Source: Corinectria fuckeliana (taxonomy: Eukaryota > Ascomycota > Sordariomycetes > Hypocreales > Nectriaceae). Taken from it: DNA of 64,000 bases. The notes below the pieces were generated by a model. It searched no databases, was not told the DNA's origin, and saw only the letters and a program-made list of their open reading frames with translations. The stretch spans positions 62,001 through 126,000 of the forward strand of contig WPDH01000027.1 in NCBI GenBank assembly GCA_019137255.1, in the 5' to 3' direction. Below, one piece after another: positions 43,949 through 57,252 of this stretch (position 1 is the stretch's first letter; each line of letters starts with the position of its first letter). The translations under genes and the position numbers were made by a program.

Positions 43949-46900
43949 GATAAGTGACAACACGTCCACCGGTGAGTGGATCCCCCCCCCCCTCCCCGGC
44001 CGGCCGGAAGAGTCTGGAACGAATTGAACGGGCCGGGACGGACGGGGAGCGGCTGCGGCTTTGCTGGCTTACGGCTTGCTGGCTCGTTGGCTACTATTTA
44101 CTTAGTTGCTATCTACTATTAGCAGGTGGCGGGAAGAGAGTTTCGCTGCGTAATGCGTAATGCGTTCGCAAGACGCAATATGCAAGACGCAAGAATGGGT
44201 GCACTGCGAAGCGGCGAAACGTGCTCGGCGGAGTGGATGAGCAACGAGACCAGGACGGCCATGGAATCGTGGAGTCCCCAGAGGCGGGTTCAGTATTCGT
44301 ACCTACATAATAGTACCTACTAGGTAGGTAGGTAATCCGTTCAGGACAACCATTTGCCAGCTGCACCTAGTGTACCTGGATGGCGATTCCACCTCAACTG
44401 ACGGAATGAACCTCATCTACACAACTGCACGTCTGCATCACCCAACAATTGTGCTGTGCCCACCCCTTCTTCTTTCAACCATCGTCCACTCCACTTTTAG
44501 CCATGATCCATCCGAGCCTCCCACCGCAAGCGTAAGCAACACGCTTTCGCGCTCTCTCGCAACCCTTCCTCCTCCGATGAATCCTGGTAACTGGACAGAC
44601 CGCGCACACACGCACGCACGCGCACACACCATCTCGCGACTACCCACACACCCACCTGAAGCCAACCTTGCTGGACAGCAGCGAACAAGCACAGAGAGCT
44701 GCTGCTGGGATGGGTGCGTGCCTGACATTGCCCGTGATGCTAGCTCCGATCAGGATGGACGAGGCCCTGCACGTCCTATGTATGGTACTAGGCCTACGGA
44801 TGTATTCGTACAGCTCAGCAGAGCAGAGCACGGCCAGCCCAGGGCACGCCGTCATCAAGTCACCCCCGCAGCTTGCTTCTCTGCGGGATCCCCTCATGGC
44901 TCTTACTAGTTGATGACGAGACTCGTTGCTCCCTTGCTCGACCTCTCCGGGTCATGGTGCTAGCACTGCAACAAGCAGGCACCCGTGCTGCTATGGATGA
45001 TTCATTCACGAACAAGGCCCCGACTAGTCTCAGACAGCCGATTCCAGCAATGCCGGACGCGGACACGCCTACTAAATAGATAGATACCTATCTACGCTGC
45101 ATAGCAGATCCCGCACCGAGGACCGCACGTACTGTACACCACCGCGACGTCAACGAGTTGGCTGCATGTTCCTGGTTCGCCCGTCTGCCGCCCGTCCTGC
45201 CGCCCATCCTGCCATGCCATTCCCCGTCCCCCATCCCCCATCCCAGCCATAGCTCCAGCTGGCCCTGGTTAGCAAAACATACAAGAGCTGAGCTCCCCCA
45301 TGCCCAGAAGCCACCTTCTTTCAACCCCTCACTCGTCCGCAAGGTTGATGGTCCGTGATTCTTCATTCATCCCGCCTTGATATTCATCGTCCGGCATCGA
45401 TCGTCCCCTCTTGCTTCCTCTTGGTGGAGGATCCCCATAATAGCTCTCCCCCCCCCTCCCCCCCCTTCCCCCCCGTGCCCCGCTAGCATCAGCTCTTATC
45501 AATCAATCTGCCCAGCTCCGATTCTTAGTGCTCTACCAAAACGCCATCCGTGCTGCAACAAACGGTCGCCTGGCTTCCTGTCAGCCACGCCCACGCAGGC
45601 AGAACGTCACTTCACCCATAACGCTCAGCGCTAACGTCCACGCTCACGTCCACGCTCGAGGCCCGAGGCTCACGTTCACGGCCTTGGTCTCACCCTCTCA
45701 CCCTCTCACCCTCCCACGCACGCAAACGCACAAGACTGTTCCCCATAAAGAGACACATTACTGTACAACCACACCACGCCACTTACACACTCACGCACAG
45801 GGCAAATCCCCAACGGGAACGAACCCACCAAAACGAGTCACAAGAAGTCGCCCGATTTTTACCAACCAGGCGCTGCTCCTTCCTGGATTAGAGAGGGTCA
45901 AAGTTCCCTGCGAGTTCCTGCGAGTCCCCCTGGCCTTCGTCGCAAGCCAAGCCAACTGGCACGGCACGACGCACGCAAGCCCCCCTCCGATTGCACGCCG
46001 TGATTGGCCGGTTTATGCAGGCAAACCATCTCCGCTTTCGGCTACTCGCTCACTCAATCACGACGACAAAGTCGAGTCACAAGTGCCCCAACTTTCGGCA
46101 GGCCATCTCATACAAAAGGGTCTCGCGTGCCCCGACTTCGCCCTTCTCGCCGCGTGGTCAACGTTTGCCGTATCTACATCTATCGAAGAACACACAAAGG
46201 GGAACAAACTCCCGTCTTGAGTACTATCACATCAGTTTTGCTTTCACCGCCCCTTCCCTCGCCCTCGCCCTCGCTCTACTGTATCCATTTGTCCCTGCTG
46301 CGAGAGTCTCCGCTTCCTTGTCCAAACGCGGCCGCCTTAGTACACGGTACTACACTACGACGATCAACCGCCGCCAAACCACCACCGAAGCGACCCCCTC
46401 GTTAATCATCAACCCACGTCGACTTATACACCCGAACTGACGCGCCCGCCTGGACGCTTAATTTGTCCAGCGGCCAACGCATCTCAGCCCCGTCCCCACG
46501 CCGCAGATCTGCTAGTCCTGCCGAGTGCCTGATCGGTGACGCAACCTCGACTTGATCTCCCGTCAGTTCCCTGACGCCTTTTTTTCCTTCTCCCTCGAAG
46601 TCCGGAACGGGAAACAAAATCCAGTCCTCTCCCGCTTCCCCCCCCCCCCAAAAAAAAAGCTCGCCGCATCTTCCGTCCCACGTCCAGCTTTTTCTTTATT
46701 AGTCCAACGTTCTAGCTTGTCGCTATCCGCAAACCCGGCAAACAAATCCCCATACCAACCCAACCCAATAGATATCCACATCCATCCACAATCACACGTC
46801 GTCCGCCCTCGGGGAATTGTCGACCTCTCGTCCCTGCACATGCGCAGGCGCCCCGACCACAAATTTGCCACTCCGAAGCATCAACCCTGGCATAACGCAT

Positions 46901-47310
46901 TCTCGATCTGTTCTAGACACGACAAGGCACGAGAAAAAATTTGCATCTCTGATCCCCCCTGGTTCTCCCGTTCTTTCAACCAGACAAGGGACAAAGGGGT
47001 CACTGAATTCTGCAGCCTAGCGCCGCGATAAGCAAATCCCCCCCGCAGTCGAACCACTGAAAAGCGTTCGCCCACACGCCCGTCCATCGCTCAGCGGGCT
47101 GCCACTGCCCCAAGGCCCCCTCAATAGCCCCGGACGGTAGTGAACTAAAAGCACGTCTTTATCTATCGCTGTTCCTCCCTCCCTGACAGCAGCACCGTCC
47201 TCATCACATCATCCCTTCTACTCCGGGCCACTCGAGGCCGTCCAATTTTTTTCTTCACTCTTTTCTTCTTCTTCCTCTCTTTCCTCTTCCCTCCTACTAT
47301 CCCTCCCATA

Positions 47311-48430
47311 ATGCATCATAGTCGCAAGAAGTCGGGTCATGGCCTGCCCAACGCGTCCCAGACGGACGTTCGAAAGACAGTCTCGGCGACCGATCCCACA
47401 AAGTACAAGCGACCCGCCATTACTCGGAGGCACACCCCTCAGAAACTCGGCCGGAGCCAACGCGACCGGGAACGAGAACGGAACGAATCTTGGGAAGACG
47501 AGAGGGAGAGTTTTCCTCAGTTTTGGTACGTCCTCACATCGGGTCTCGATTAACGGAATTCGTCTTTTGTGCTTCCGTTTTTCATTTGCTCCGACGTTTC
47601 TTCCGTCTGTCCCCCGTCCGTCCCGTCCAGTGGCCTGGCGGGCGGTTCCTTGCTTGTTGCCCTGGCATGGCGCAGATGCCGTCATCCGCACCACGAACAT
47701 GGATAGAACCCTGTGCTGACCTTGAACTCTTTCTAGCATGACCTGCGAGAAACAATTCATTCCTCACGACGACATGGGCCTGTACTGCTCCGATAGGTAC
47801 GAGCGAAACCCTCTTGGTCTTCCAGAATCCATATTGTGGATTGTGGAATGAACCCACCACACTCGCCTCCCCCGCGCCCGCTCGTGTTGCTAATAATATC
47901 GCTCCAGTTGCCGAAGAATTGATCAGACGTCGACGTCACAGCCGGCCTCGTCGGTACGCAATTACGCGTCTGCTAGCCACTACCCGTTCTACTCTGTGGG
48001 CAACCTGGAACCCAAGGACATCATTCCCCGAGCATCGCCCTCGCGGCCCAGCTCGTTGCATTTGAGTTCCCCGCCAGTGACGCCCGGTACCGGGTCCGCC
48101 GCTTACCAACACACGTCGGCCATCTCGGCGCTCCGGTCCTTGAACGTCCGTCCCCCGAGCCCCCCGTCGCCGACGGGCAGCTCCAGCAACCTGTGGCCCT
48201 TCAGTCGCAGCGCCGCGACCAGCCCCCACAACTCGTACTCGCGGCCGTCGGCTGCTTGCTTTTCGTCCACGTACGACGGTGGCTATTACGGCGGCGGTGG
48301 CGGCGGCAGCAGCGCCTACACCTACGACGTGAGCCCTGGGGGCATGGACCGGCCGTTGCCCTCACGTCACCCCAAGACTTACTCGCGCCCCAAGAGCATC
48401 GAGCTCGTGACGCCCATGGTCGGCAGATGA
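47311..48430 (+). CDS. ECL1-family (life-span regulatory factor) protein
   Basis: Three exons (47311-47525, 47737-47796, 47908-48430; introns 211 and 111 nt) encode 265 residues. The first 70 residues are basic and disordered. A short zinc-type motif follows: C72-x2-C75 in FCMTCEKQF and C89-x3-C93 in YCSDSCRRID. This layout is typical of the fungal Ecl1/Ecl2/Ecl3 family, in which fission yeast members extend chronological life span under nutrient stress. The remaining 170 residues are Ser/Pro/Gly-rich with a GGYYGGGGGG stretch and no fold, as in filamentous-fungal members. The middle exon is only 60 nt and codes for most of the motif. The protein is probably nuclear and its biochemical action is unknown. 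An unusually long pyrimidine-rich region precedes it. Confidence 0.85.
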
Positions 48431-51160
48431 GGGGAAGGTAAAGGCAGGCAAGCAAGCAGGCAGGCCGCCTCGTTGCCCACGGACTGTCGCCTGGATGAGC
48501 AGCTGGCAGGTCGAGGCTGCGAGTGTGTGGCAACGACGCACCCACCGAGGGCCATCCACCGAGGGCACAACTAAGAGCCTAGTGTGGGCTGCGTCGTACT
48601 ACCGCTCTGTCTTGTACGCACGCCGAGTCCTGCGAGGATCCATTTTGGATGATGGGTCTAGTGCCAGTGGCTGTCTTTGAGCGCATCCCCCGCCTCCGTG
48701 TTGCCATTGTCGGAGATGGCTGATCACGATTGCGGGGTTGCAGGGATGTGCGTTTCCCTCCTTTGCGAACCCATCTTGTCCGGGGCATTGCAGATCCTTG
48801 GTTCACATTCACAAGACCCCACCGCCGGGAAGCACAGCACCACCCAGGGGTGTCTTGTGGTTTGTTTTATTGTTTTGTTTTGCTACCGTCTTCTTTGTTT
48901 GTATCCTCGGAAGGGACGCCGTCATCTCGCGGACGTCTCTGTTGGTGGGTCTCGTCCCACGGCGCTCAAAAGTACCTCGCATCATGGCAGTGGAGTTTGG
49001 ACGGTTCTTCTCATCTGTCTCGTGCCTCGCATATTTTTCTCTTTCTCGGCGGCGTGGGTAATTTCCCTCGACCACCTCCGCCGAGGCTTTTCTCCTTTGG
49101 GGCCCGTCCTGCCTAACTAGGCTCGCGAACGGCGCATCCGGGCAATCTAGGCATACAATAGAAAGCATTTGCGCGTTCGTGCACGCATGCATGCATGCAT
49201 TGCATTGGCTGGCGGTTATCTCGGCGGATGTACAATTTCTTTTGGGGATTTCTTTCTTTGGTTTCTTTTTACTGGGGTTTCTAGTTTGGCTTGGTTCTGC
49301 CTTTGATCTCTTGTCGTTGATTTCGCACCCCAGTTTAGGCCGGCATCTAGATCACCTCTCACCCCTTGTCTCAACATCACAATCACAATCACCATCACAA
49401 ACAATCTCGAGCCGTCACTTGGTTGACCGGACGAGGCATCATATCACCGTCATTGTCGCACGCACGCTTCGTTATCTACATCGTCATCATCACAGCACCG
49501 TGTCATTTGCAACAGCATACTTCACTCCTCAACGAGAGAGGCATATACATCTACACACACACAAACAATATATATCAATGATTATATGGATGGCGCACTT
49601 TTTCTGCGCCGGGAACCTTGGGTCGCATCTTTAAGAGGGGGGAATGGAAGGCGTTGCATTGCAGGACAGTTACAGTCACAGCTACATGGGCATTACATTG
49701 CATTACACTACATTATATCTTACACCTCTATTAGCCCATGACTTACATAGAAAACGCATATCAAGACAAAAAAAAACGGACCGTCCCCCGCTACGACGGG
49801 TAGAGCGGCCCTCAGTTTTAGAACCAACCCTTGTCCTTGGGTGATACTCATTGGCATTACCTCGTAGTCGTCTGACATGGCATGCCGCATGTCAAAAGGA
49901 TCAGCCAGTCTCGTCACATCGGGCTTCGCACTCACGCCACCCTCACCAACTGCCGTCCCCGCAAAAGCCCACGTACGTGCATAGCTGTCGTTCTCTCTCG
50001 CCGATTCCACTTCTTCCTGTTTTCTTAGTAGAACCACCCCCGGATTATCATTATATATGTATATACATATTCTCTCCCAACTCCTGGCAGTGACGAGGGC
50101 GGGTGCCAGCAGCTGCTGCTGCACGCGGGGGGAAGGGAGGGAGGGAGGGAGGGGCGTCATGTGAGCAGTTCATGTGGCCAACCAGATTCTTCCCAGGAGC
50201 GTCTCGGGTGACCAGCGACGAGGCAGCCGGATCCCGTGGGGGTGTTCCCCGTGATGGGACGCGTGGGAGCATGTACATAGGCAGCTTATCTACTATAGTG
50301 CATAGGGGTCTCCTCCACCTCGGTGTGCCTTGGAAGCAGAAACTGCACTACGGTACCCAGCTATCCGGTTTCATGACTTCTGGCGGTTCATTGTCTCGAA
50401 ATGACGTCAACGGCGTCTTGCCTGTCATCTCGTGCCTTGTTCCAGTCAACTGGATAACTACAGTGAGTATCTAGGTAGGTAGATACTCCCACGTCCCCAT
50501 CGAGACGTAATGGGTCCGTATGCAGTATGCAGCTGGCTGCATAATCAAGTGAAACATGCATGTCCGTCCTGTACTTCGAAACACTGAGACAAACGTCGCT
50601 TTTCCCCATCACGCCTGGCGTCTTTCGCTTGATAGAATACACAACACGATACATGTTCAGTCCAAGTCTCAACTATCCCGCCTCATTCCATCCCAGTCCC
50701 GTACTGTCCAGTCCAGTCCAGTCTCATCTCATTCACTACCATCATCTCGGACCTCTCTCAGTCTTAGACCCGAACCCGACCCAGCCTAAAGCCCTCCTCC
50801 CCCCAGCATCTGACTAAGACTATTTCCCTCTCCTCGATAGATCCATCTACCATCATCGTTATTTCCACAGCCTCAAGCCGTGGAAGAAGGGGGCGTTATG
50901 CGCCAAGAATAAACCAGAAATATAAAACAGCGGTTGGTAAGGGTAGGATGTCAGGACCCGGCACAAATCGCCGCCGGCTGCGCGATGGATGCACAACGAA
51001 GAGAAGTATCAAAAACAACCAAATGAGTTTAAAAAAAAAAAAACAGCGTCCAACTCCTGAGCAGGTCCGGGTTTTATTTTATTTCGTCAAACGCAATAAA
51101 TCACGGCTTTCTTTCCGTTTCCGTCCCGAGCATCCGCGCCGAGTTCGAACCGTTGTCGGG
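48431..51160. other. ECL1/DRS2 convergent spacer
   Basis: No gene supported. It contains a CATGCATGCATGCATTGCATTG tract near 49187-49205, a GGGA run at 50128-50152, and an AGGTAGGTAGATA element at about 50471. Confidence 0.5.
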
Positions 51161-54100
51161 CTACCTCCCGCCCGGCCTCGACGTCACCATTTCTCCGTAC
51201 CGTCCACGATTCTTGGTAGTATCGTACGCCTGGAGGACACGCGTTTGACTTTCGTCAGCCTGAGAGAAGGCGTAGCCTCGCTGCTTGCGCATCCGCTGCA
51301 CTTGTCGTACCTTTCGGATCGCCTTTTGGAATTGTTCCATTCTGCGTTGAATGTTAGTGCCCGAGTCGCGTTCAGGGGCATGGATGGGATAACGGGAACT
51401 CACCTTGGTCGGTAATCCTGGATGTTGTACTTCTGAATCTCCTGGATGTGGTGGTAGGTTTGCGGCCAGTACATGCGCTTCGCGTACTTCCAGGCGATGT
51501 CCCGAAGGAGGCACAAGATGGCCAGAACAAACGTTTGAAGCCAGAAGACGGGACTGCTGTAGATCCTGGGCACCGTGCCGAAGTACTCGGTAGACACGTT
51601 GACCATGGGTGCCACGATACCGTAGACAGCAATGAAGAGATACCAGAAAGCCATACTACCGGGGATGGCGATGACGTGGTACTTGGTCCAGTTGTTGGTC
51701 ACCAAAGCCGCCTTGCCCAGAACCGTGAGCACCGTCGCGGCGTAGAGTCCCGTTCCCCAGACCCAATGACCAGCGATCTTGCCATCACCTTGAATGAGGT
51801 CGCCATACCAGAAGAGCTCGCCGCCGATGTACAGGATGATGGAGTGGTATACGGCATTAGCGATCCACTGCGCAAACACCTTGAGCTTGAAGAAGTAGTT
51901 CTGCTGGCCCATCATGTACAGCTGAGGGTATCGATCCAAGAGGCGAGCCGATATGAACTGGTCCAAGATGCCGAGCGCCAGAGGTGGCAAAACGGTGTAG
52001 AAGACGTTGTAGAAGGACAGAGTCCAGGATTCGTAGATGACCTGACCAGAGAAGACGTTTTGGAACGTGAACTGCATCAAACCGTTAGTCAAGGGCCACG
52101 AGCTGCGGATCGCACGCATGTGCCGTCAAAACTTACCCAGAACTGTGTCATATACAAAGCGATGTTCTTGTAGAACGAGAAGAGAATCGTCTTGCTCACG
52201 CGCTGGTAGCTCCAGGCGCCGTGCACCAGCAACAGCTTCCGAAGATACCTGAACTGGCCAATGGCCACATCGGCACTGCGTGCGGCTTGGAGACCTTCCA
52301 TACCACTGATACCGACTCCAATATGAGCGGCCTGAATCATAGAGACGTCGTTGGCTCCGTCGCCAATAGCGAGTAGGATAGACTCCTTCTGATATTTCTT
52401 GACCAGCTTGACGACCAGTGCCTTTTGGAGGGGGGAGACTCGGCAGCAGATGACAGCCTTGCACATGACGGCGAGGTCAAGGAACAACTTTTCCAGATCC
52501 TTTTCCAGGGCGAATGTCAACGACTTACCATCGATAATCAAGGCCAAAGTCTCGGTTTCGATTGTGCCGTCACCCTGGGTGCGAATAGCATCCGTCTTCT
52601 TTTGGAGGTTGTCGCGGGTGGCGGCAGCCGTTTCCTCGTTGACAATCAACAGCATCATGTCCTCGCTCAGCAACTTGCAACTCATTCCAATGTTGATGGC
52701 CGTCTCCTGTCGATCTCCAGTCAAGACCCACACCTTGATGTTGGCCTGTTGCAGGGTGTGGATTGTCTCGGGGACGCCGTCTTGAAGGCGATCTTCAATG
52801 GCCGTTGCGCCAAGAAGGTAGAAGTCGTGTTCGATGAGCTCAGCGGCCTTGTCGACCTCATCCGCACGGTTTCCACCAACAACCATCTGAGCCGCGTCAA
52901 AGACCTTGGTCCATTCCTGATACTCCTGCTCGGGAATCTCTCGCATGGCTAGACAGAGGGTTCGCAGACCTTCCGAGGCGTACTCTTCCAGGTGTCGCAA
53001 GGTGATTTCGACATGAGGGTTCTCTTCACTCAGGCGCTCCAGGATGACGGTATCAGCACCCTTGCAGTAGCAGCGAATCTTGCCGTCAGGGCAGCGGTAG
53101 ATGGTAGACATTCTCTTTCGGGTCGAGTTGAATTCGCAAACGGCAAGGAGCTCGTACTCGTGATCTCGGTCGTTAGCCTCGATAATGACGGCCCTGGGCT
53201 TTCGAGCAAAGAATTTGTATCCAAGTTCTGCCGCACCTTGAACCAGAGCACCCTCGTCAGGAGAAGCGGCCTGGTACTTGATTTTGCCCTTCTCGTCCTG
53301 TTCAGGAATGACGGTGTGGCAGGTTGACAGCAGGGACAGGAAATGATGGATGACGGGTGCTGTTTCGTGGTTGTTCTTCCGGTTGGCCTCGAGGGCCTTG
53401 AAATCAAAGAGGCCGACTTCGGTCCCGTCGTCTTGCAGGACAGGGCGACGATCCTCGGGCACATCATCGCAGTACTGGATTCCGGCTATGGAACATTGCT
53501 TGAACTCCATCATATTGCAGGTCAAGGTTCCAGTCTTGTCGGAGAAGACGTACTCGACCATTCCCAGTTCTTCGACTAGACTCGATGTTCGGCACGTGGC
53601 GGGAGTGTCCGTCTTGTCGTAGTACATATCGAGATCGTCGTTGATAAGGATGCCGTGCCAGTACTTGACCAATTCAACGGTGACAAAGAGAGAAATGGGG
53701 ACAAGAGCCGAGAACAAAACCCAGTAGGTGACCATGTCCTTGAAGAATACTTTCACAACTTCTGCGGCAGTGCTGGTGCTATCCAATTCAAGGTATGAGA
53801 GGGCTTTGTCCTCGACACGCCGCTGAACAAGGTCGCCGACGGTGCTGACAATACTCAGAATCATGAGCAACCCGATCAGCACCAGAACCAGCCAATTGAG
53901 CTGCTTTTCAACCTTGGTGCGCTTGATAGGGGCAGCCGTGGCGTTTCGCATCAGTTTAGTTTCATGGCCAGTAAACACCACCACGCCATACACCCAAGGG
54001 GTGTTTCGAAGGGTGGCACCTCGAAGTAGGAGCTGCTCGGGGTTGAGGGCGAGTTCCTTCTCCCCGCCTCCCGATTGCATGGTCAGGGTCGCTTCGTAGG

Positions 54101-55388
54101 TGTAGAGGCTGCTGTTCGGCTGCTCCGACTTGATGCGGCCGCCCAGTCTGCTCAGCTCGCTCGGGGAAACCATGGTGGATGTCTCTGGCACCGCCTGCTT
54201 AATCTTGAGGTTAGTTTCGCCGTCGAGATTGGCTGTTTCGATATAACAGAGGCCTTCAGGTTCGGAGCTGGCGAGAAGAACCAGGTCGGCAGGGAAGGGC
54301 TCTTCTGATTCCACCTTAATGATGTCTCCAATTGCCACACTGATCCATTTCGCTTCGGCAAATGACGAGCCTCGTAAAACCTGTGCCTTTGAGTTGTTGA
54401 GAGCACTGTCCGCCTGCTTTCGCCTGTAGTCTTCCACCAATTCCTTTCCAGCTGAGATGAGAAGCACCACGATGAGGGGCGCAATGGTGGTGTACGGGTT
54501 CGTAGGCGACAGGTTGGGAATCTGCTGCAGGGCTGCAGTAAACAAGAAGAAGACGTTGGCGAACTTGGAGAATTGCTCGAAGAGAAACTTGGGTAAAAAG
54601 GTTGCGACGTTGTATTTGGCGGTGGAAACGTGGTTGTCAACGTATTTGTTGGCGGCATTGGCGGGAGGGTTGTTGAGATAGATGAGTCTGGGACCAAGGG
54701 TCGAGGGATCTGGCTTGCTCCTGCCGAAGCCGAATTTGAAGTTGCCCATATCAAACCCGCCCTTTTTGGTTTGCTGCTGCTGTGATGTCCCTCCAACGGA
54801 GTCACCTCGCCCGTGGCTTGGTTCCGTCAAGGGCAGATCCATCTCTGAGTAGCCCTGCCCCATTCCCAACTTGTTCTTCACCCTGCCCATAAAGCCGCCG
54901 CCCAGGCCCAGGACACTGTTTCGATTCCGCGCATTGTTCCTAGCCAAGCCCTGTGAGCTTTCGTCAGCTCCCCTAGAACCGCCGCCGTGCTGATAGTAAG
55001 AGTCGCCCTCGGCAGGATAGTCGTCGTCGTCGGCGTAGCGCTGGTAGTTGTGGAGGTCGGACGTCTGGCTGTATTGCCTAGTCAGGTAGGGGTTATTTGC
55101 AGAGTCAGGTCCTCCGGGGGCTCCCAGACCGCCTGCGGAGCGCGACGCGGACGGGCTGGAGGTATTGGGGGCGCCTCTACCACCGACGAAGTCATCGTAG
55201 GAGACGGAGGGACGGCCCTGGGGGTCTTGGTCTTGGTCTTGGTTGTGGAATCGCATTAGGTCGTCATCATTGAGGGTGGACCGCTGGCCGTCGTTGTAGA
55301 CGGGCTGGTCGCTGTCGAGATCGAGGAGCAGGTTGTCGCGATGGCTGGAGGAACCCCCTTGGGGCCCTCCCGGCTGTCGTCCAGCCAT
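51161..55388 (-). CDS. DRS2: P4-type phospholipid flippase (DRS2 family)
   Basis: Three exons on the minus strand (55388-52137, 52071-51404, 51341-51161; introns 65 and 62 nt) encode 1366 residues. It flips phosphatidylserine and phosphatidylethanolamine to the cytosolic leaflet of trans-Golgi and endosomal membranes using ATP, with a CDC50-type partner. The N-terminus (about 1-220) is disordered. Signatures in order: LDGETNLK in the actuator region, PISLF in the fourth membrane helix, the phosphorylated aspartate D617 in DKTGTLTCN, KGADTVILERL in the nucleotide domain, WVLTGDRQETAINIG, and GDGANDVSMIQAAHIGVGISG. The C-terminal six helices cross both introns cleanly (MTQFW/FTFQNVFSGQ). A short basic tail (MEQFQKAIRKVRQVQRMRKQRGYAFSQ) matches the autoregulatory tail of DRS2. 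55388 is the first ATG of the frame. Confidence 0.96.
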
Positions 55389-57252
55389 GCTGGCGGACAA
55401 TTCGAGGTCAAGCAATCAGCTCGGGGGAGGGACGGTCGGCATGCGGAATGGACGGGACGCAGAGACGCGAGGAGGGAAAGTGGGAGGAAAATGCGACGAT
55501 GAGGATCGAGAGGAAGAGTAAAGAAAGCGTGGAGGATGGAGGATGGACGGTTGATGGAGGGTCGTAATCGTCAGGTCGTCGTGGGTATTCGTATCGTGCG
55601 GTCGGGGGTCGCAGCAGACAAGTTGATGATGGGGAGAGTCGAGTCAGAGCGCAGCTGATGGCACTGTGGCTCAAGGATTCAAGGATTCAAGGGCTCAAGG
55701 GCTCAAGGGCTTCGTGTCGGCGTGTTGGTCGCTGGCTGAGTTTGCCGTCTAGGCTCTGGAGTCGGGATTCTGCTGGGCTTGGAAAGGCTGCACAGCCTCC
55801 TTTCTGGCTGTCTGGGCGTAAGCTCAAGGGAAGCACTCGGCACTGCAGCACTAGAGAGTCGACAGGTATGTGTGGTGTGGTGTGGTAGGCTGTCGTAGGT
55901 ACTTCCGTTGTAGGGGTAGCGCGCAGCGCGAGTGAGTGAAGTGGGACGGAACGGACGTCTGAGGCTCAATGGATCGATCACTGGACTCGTGTAGCCAGCT
56001 TGCATGCAGCGATTGGCTGGGTCCCGATGAGACCGACGTTTTCTTGTGGTGAGCGCAATGGCCAGCAATCGAAGCAAAGCAGCGCAACGGAGCGGAACAA
56101 ATGGGAACAAAGCAGCACTTCGGAAGCTACCGGCAGCCGTTTGGGCGTGTCTTTCTCCTTCGTCGCTTGTTTGAAACCTGAAGCGGTCGCACCTTTTTGT
56201 GGTTGCAGTGAATGACAGTGATGGATGGCGATGGCGGGTGAATGGTGGACGTGGCAGGAGACTTGGCGGGTCTGAAATGCCGGGTTTCCTTTGCTTCTAG
56301 GTCTATTAAGTCTAGGCCGTTCGTCACTTTGGTTTTCCATTTCCAGTGCTAATAAGCTGCCCTGCGGCCCCAGTGGGCGGGCGGGTGGCTGTTTATGGGG
56401 CCTACGGGTGCTGAAGGCTGGGTGCCGCTGCTATTAAGGTACTACGTTGTAACTATGGGTAAGGTCCATCCATACCTCGTCGATAAGGGTGGCTGACGGC
56501 AGGGAGAAGAAACATTATGGAAGTTTCGCCAGCTCCCCCGCCAGCTTGTCTACATACTATTATTGTGTAGTAAAACAATGGAATGGATACATACCTAGAG
56601 AGAAGGGGGATACGTGCGGGAAAACTGGCAGATCCCCTGGCAGTTTGCGACCAGTCCTCATTTAATTACCGGCTTTCCTTTGGCTCCTCGTAAAGGAGAC
56701 CCCTGGCCCTTCAAGCTAGGCTATGTTGTTGCTATTCGTGGCTCCTTGCCAGAGCCACATCGCCCGCCACCCTGAGTGTCGTATTCGCCGAGGGTCTCCC
56801 CCGGCCCATCATGTACTTGATTGGCCTCGTCGCGCGTATCTCTCTCGGCCAAATTCCACTCGTACGGTACCTGTTCTCCAGGTGCTCGAGTACATCGCCG
56901 CCGGCTGGTGGGGAGCCCCGAGTCCCCTGAACGTCGTCATATTAGCCGTCTCCACCAGGTCGGCCACCTTCATCCAAGTATGTACGAAGTACGGTTGTAG
57001 TCTATGCAGTATCTATTAAGTTGATAAGCTCTCTGACATCTGCCATGTACGAAGTAGCATTGGATGATCGGATGTCGATGTCTTGAAACAGCACATCATC
57101 AATTGCCATGCTTACAAGGAGTGCAAGCGCATTCCCCCTGCTTCCCTACGTACGTCACTGGATGCGCAATCAATTCTCCTACTCTCAAAGAACCATCATT
57201 CAAAGACTCAAGAGAGCATAGACATAAATAAATAAATCCACCTCCATCGCCT
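55389..57252. other. DRS2 upstream region
   Basis: No gene supported. A tandem of TCAAGGATTCAAGG and GGGCTCAA units lies at 55671-55710. A 98-codon plus-strand frame at 56723-57019 has no recognisable content. Confidence 0.5.
55671..55710. repeat. (CAAGGATT)/(CAAGGGCT) short tandem repeat
   Basis: Two CAAGGATT units are followed by three CAAGGGCT units, all in tandem. Confidence 0.92.

Larger units (their letters stand above)
38462..47310. other. 8.8 kb gene desert
   Basis: No gene could be supported between the Kelch gene and the ECL1 homologue. Frames are short or lack motifs and splice sites. Many microsatellites and several AGGTAGGT-type elements occur. From about 45.3 kb to 47.3 kb the plus strand is strongly C/T-rich with few purine runs, which suggests a long promoter and leader for the ECL1-type gene. 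Confidence 0.5.

Noticed and set aside
45528..46220. 230-codon plus-strand frame upstream of the ECL1-type gene
   Set aside because: It is translated pyrimidine-rich leader sequence with Thr/His/Pro bias and no motif.
51448..52173. 241-codon plus-strand frame opposite the flippase C-terminus
   Set aside because: Antisense shadow of conserved P4-ATPase helices.
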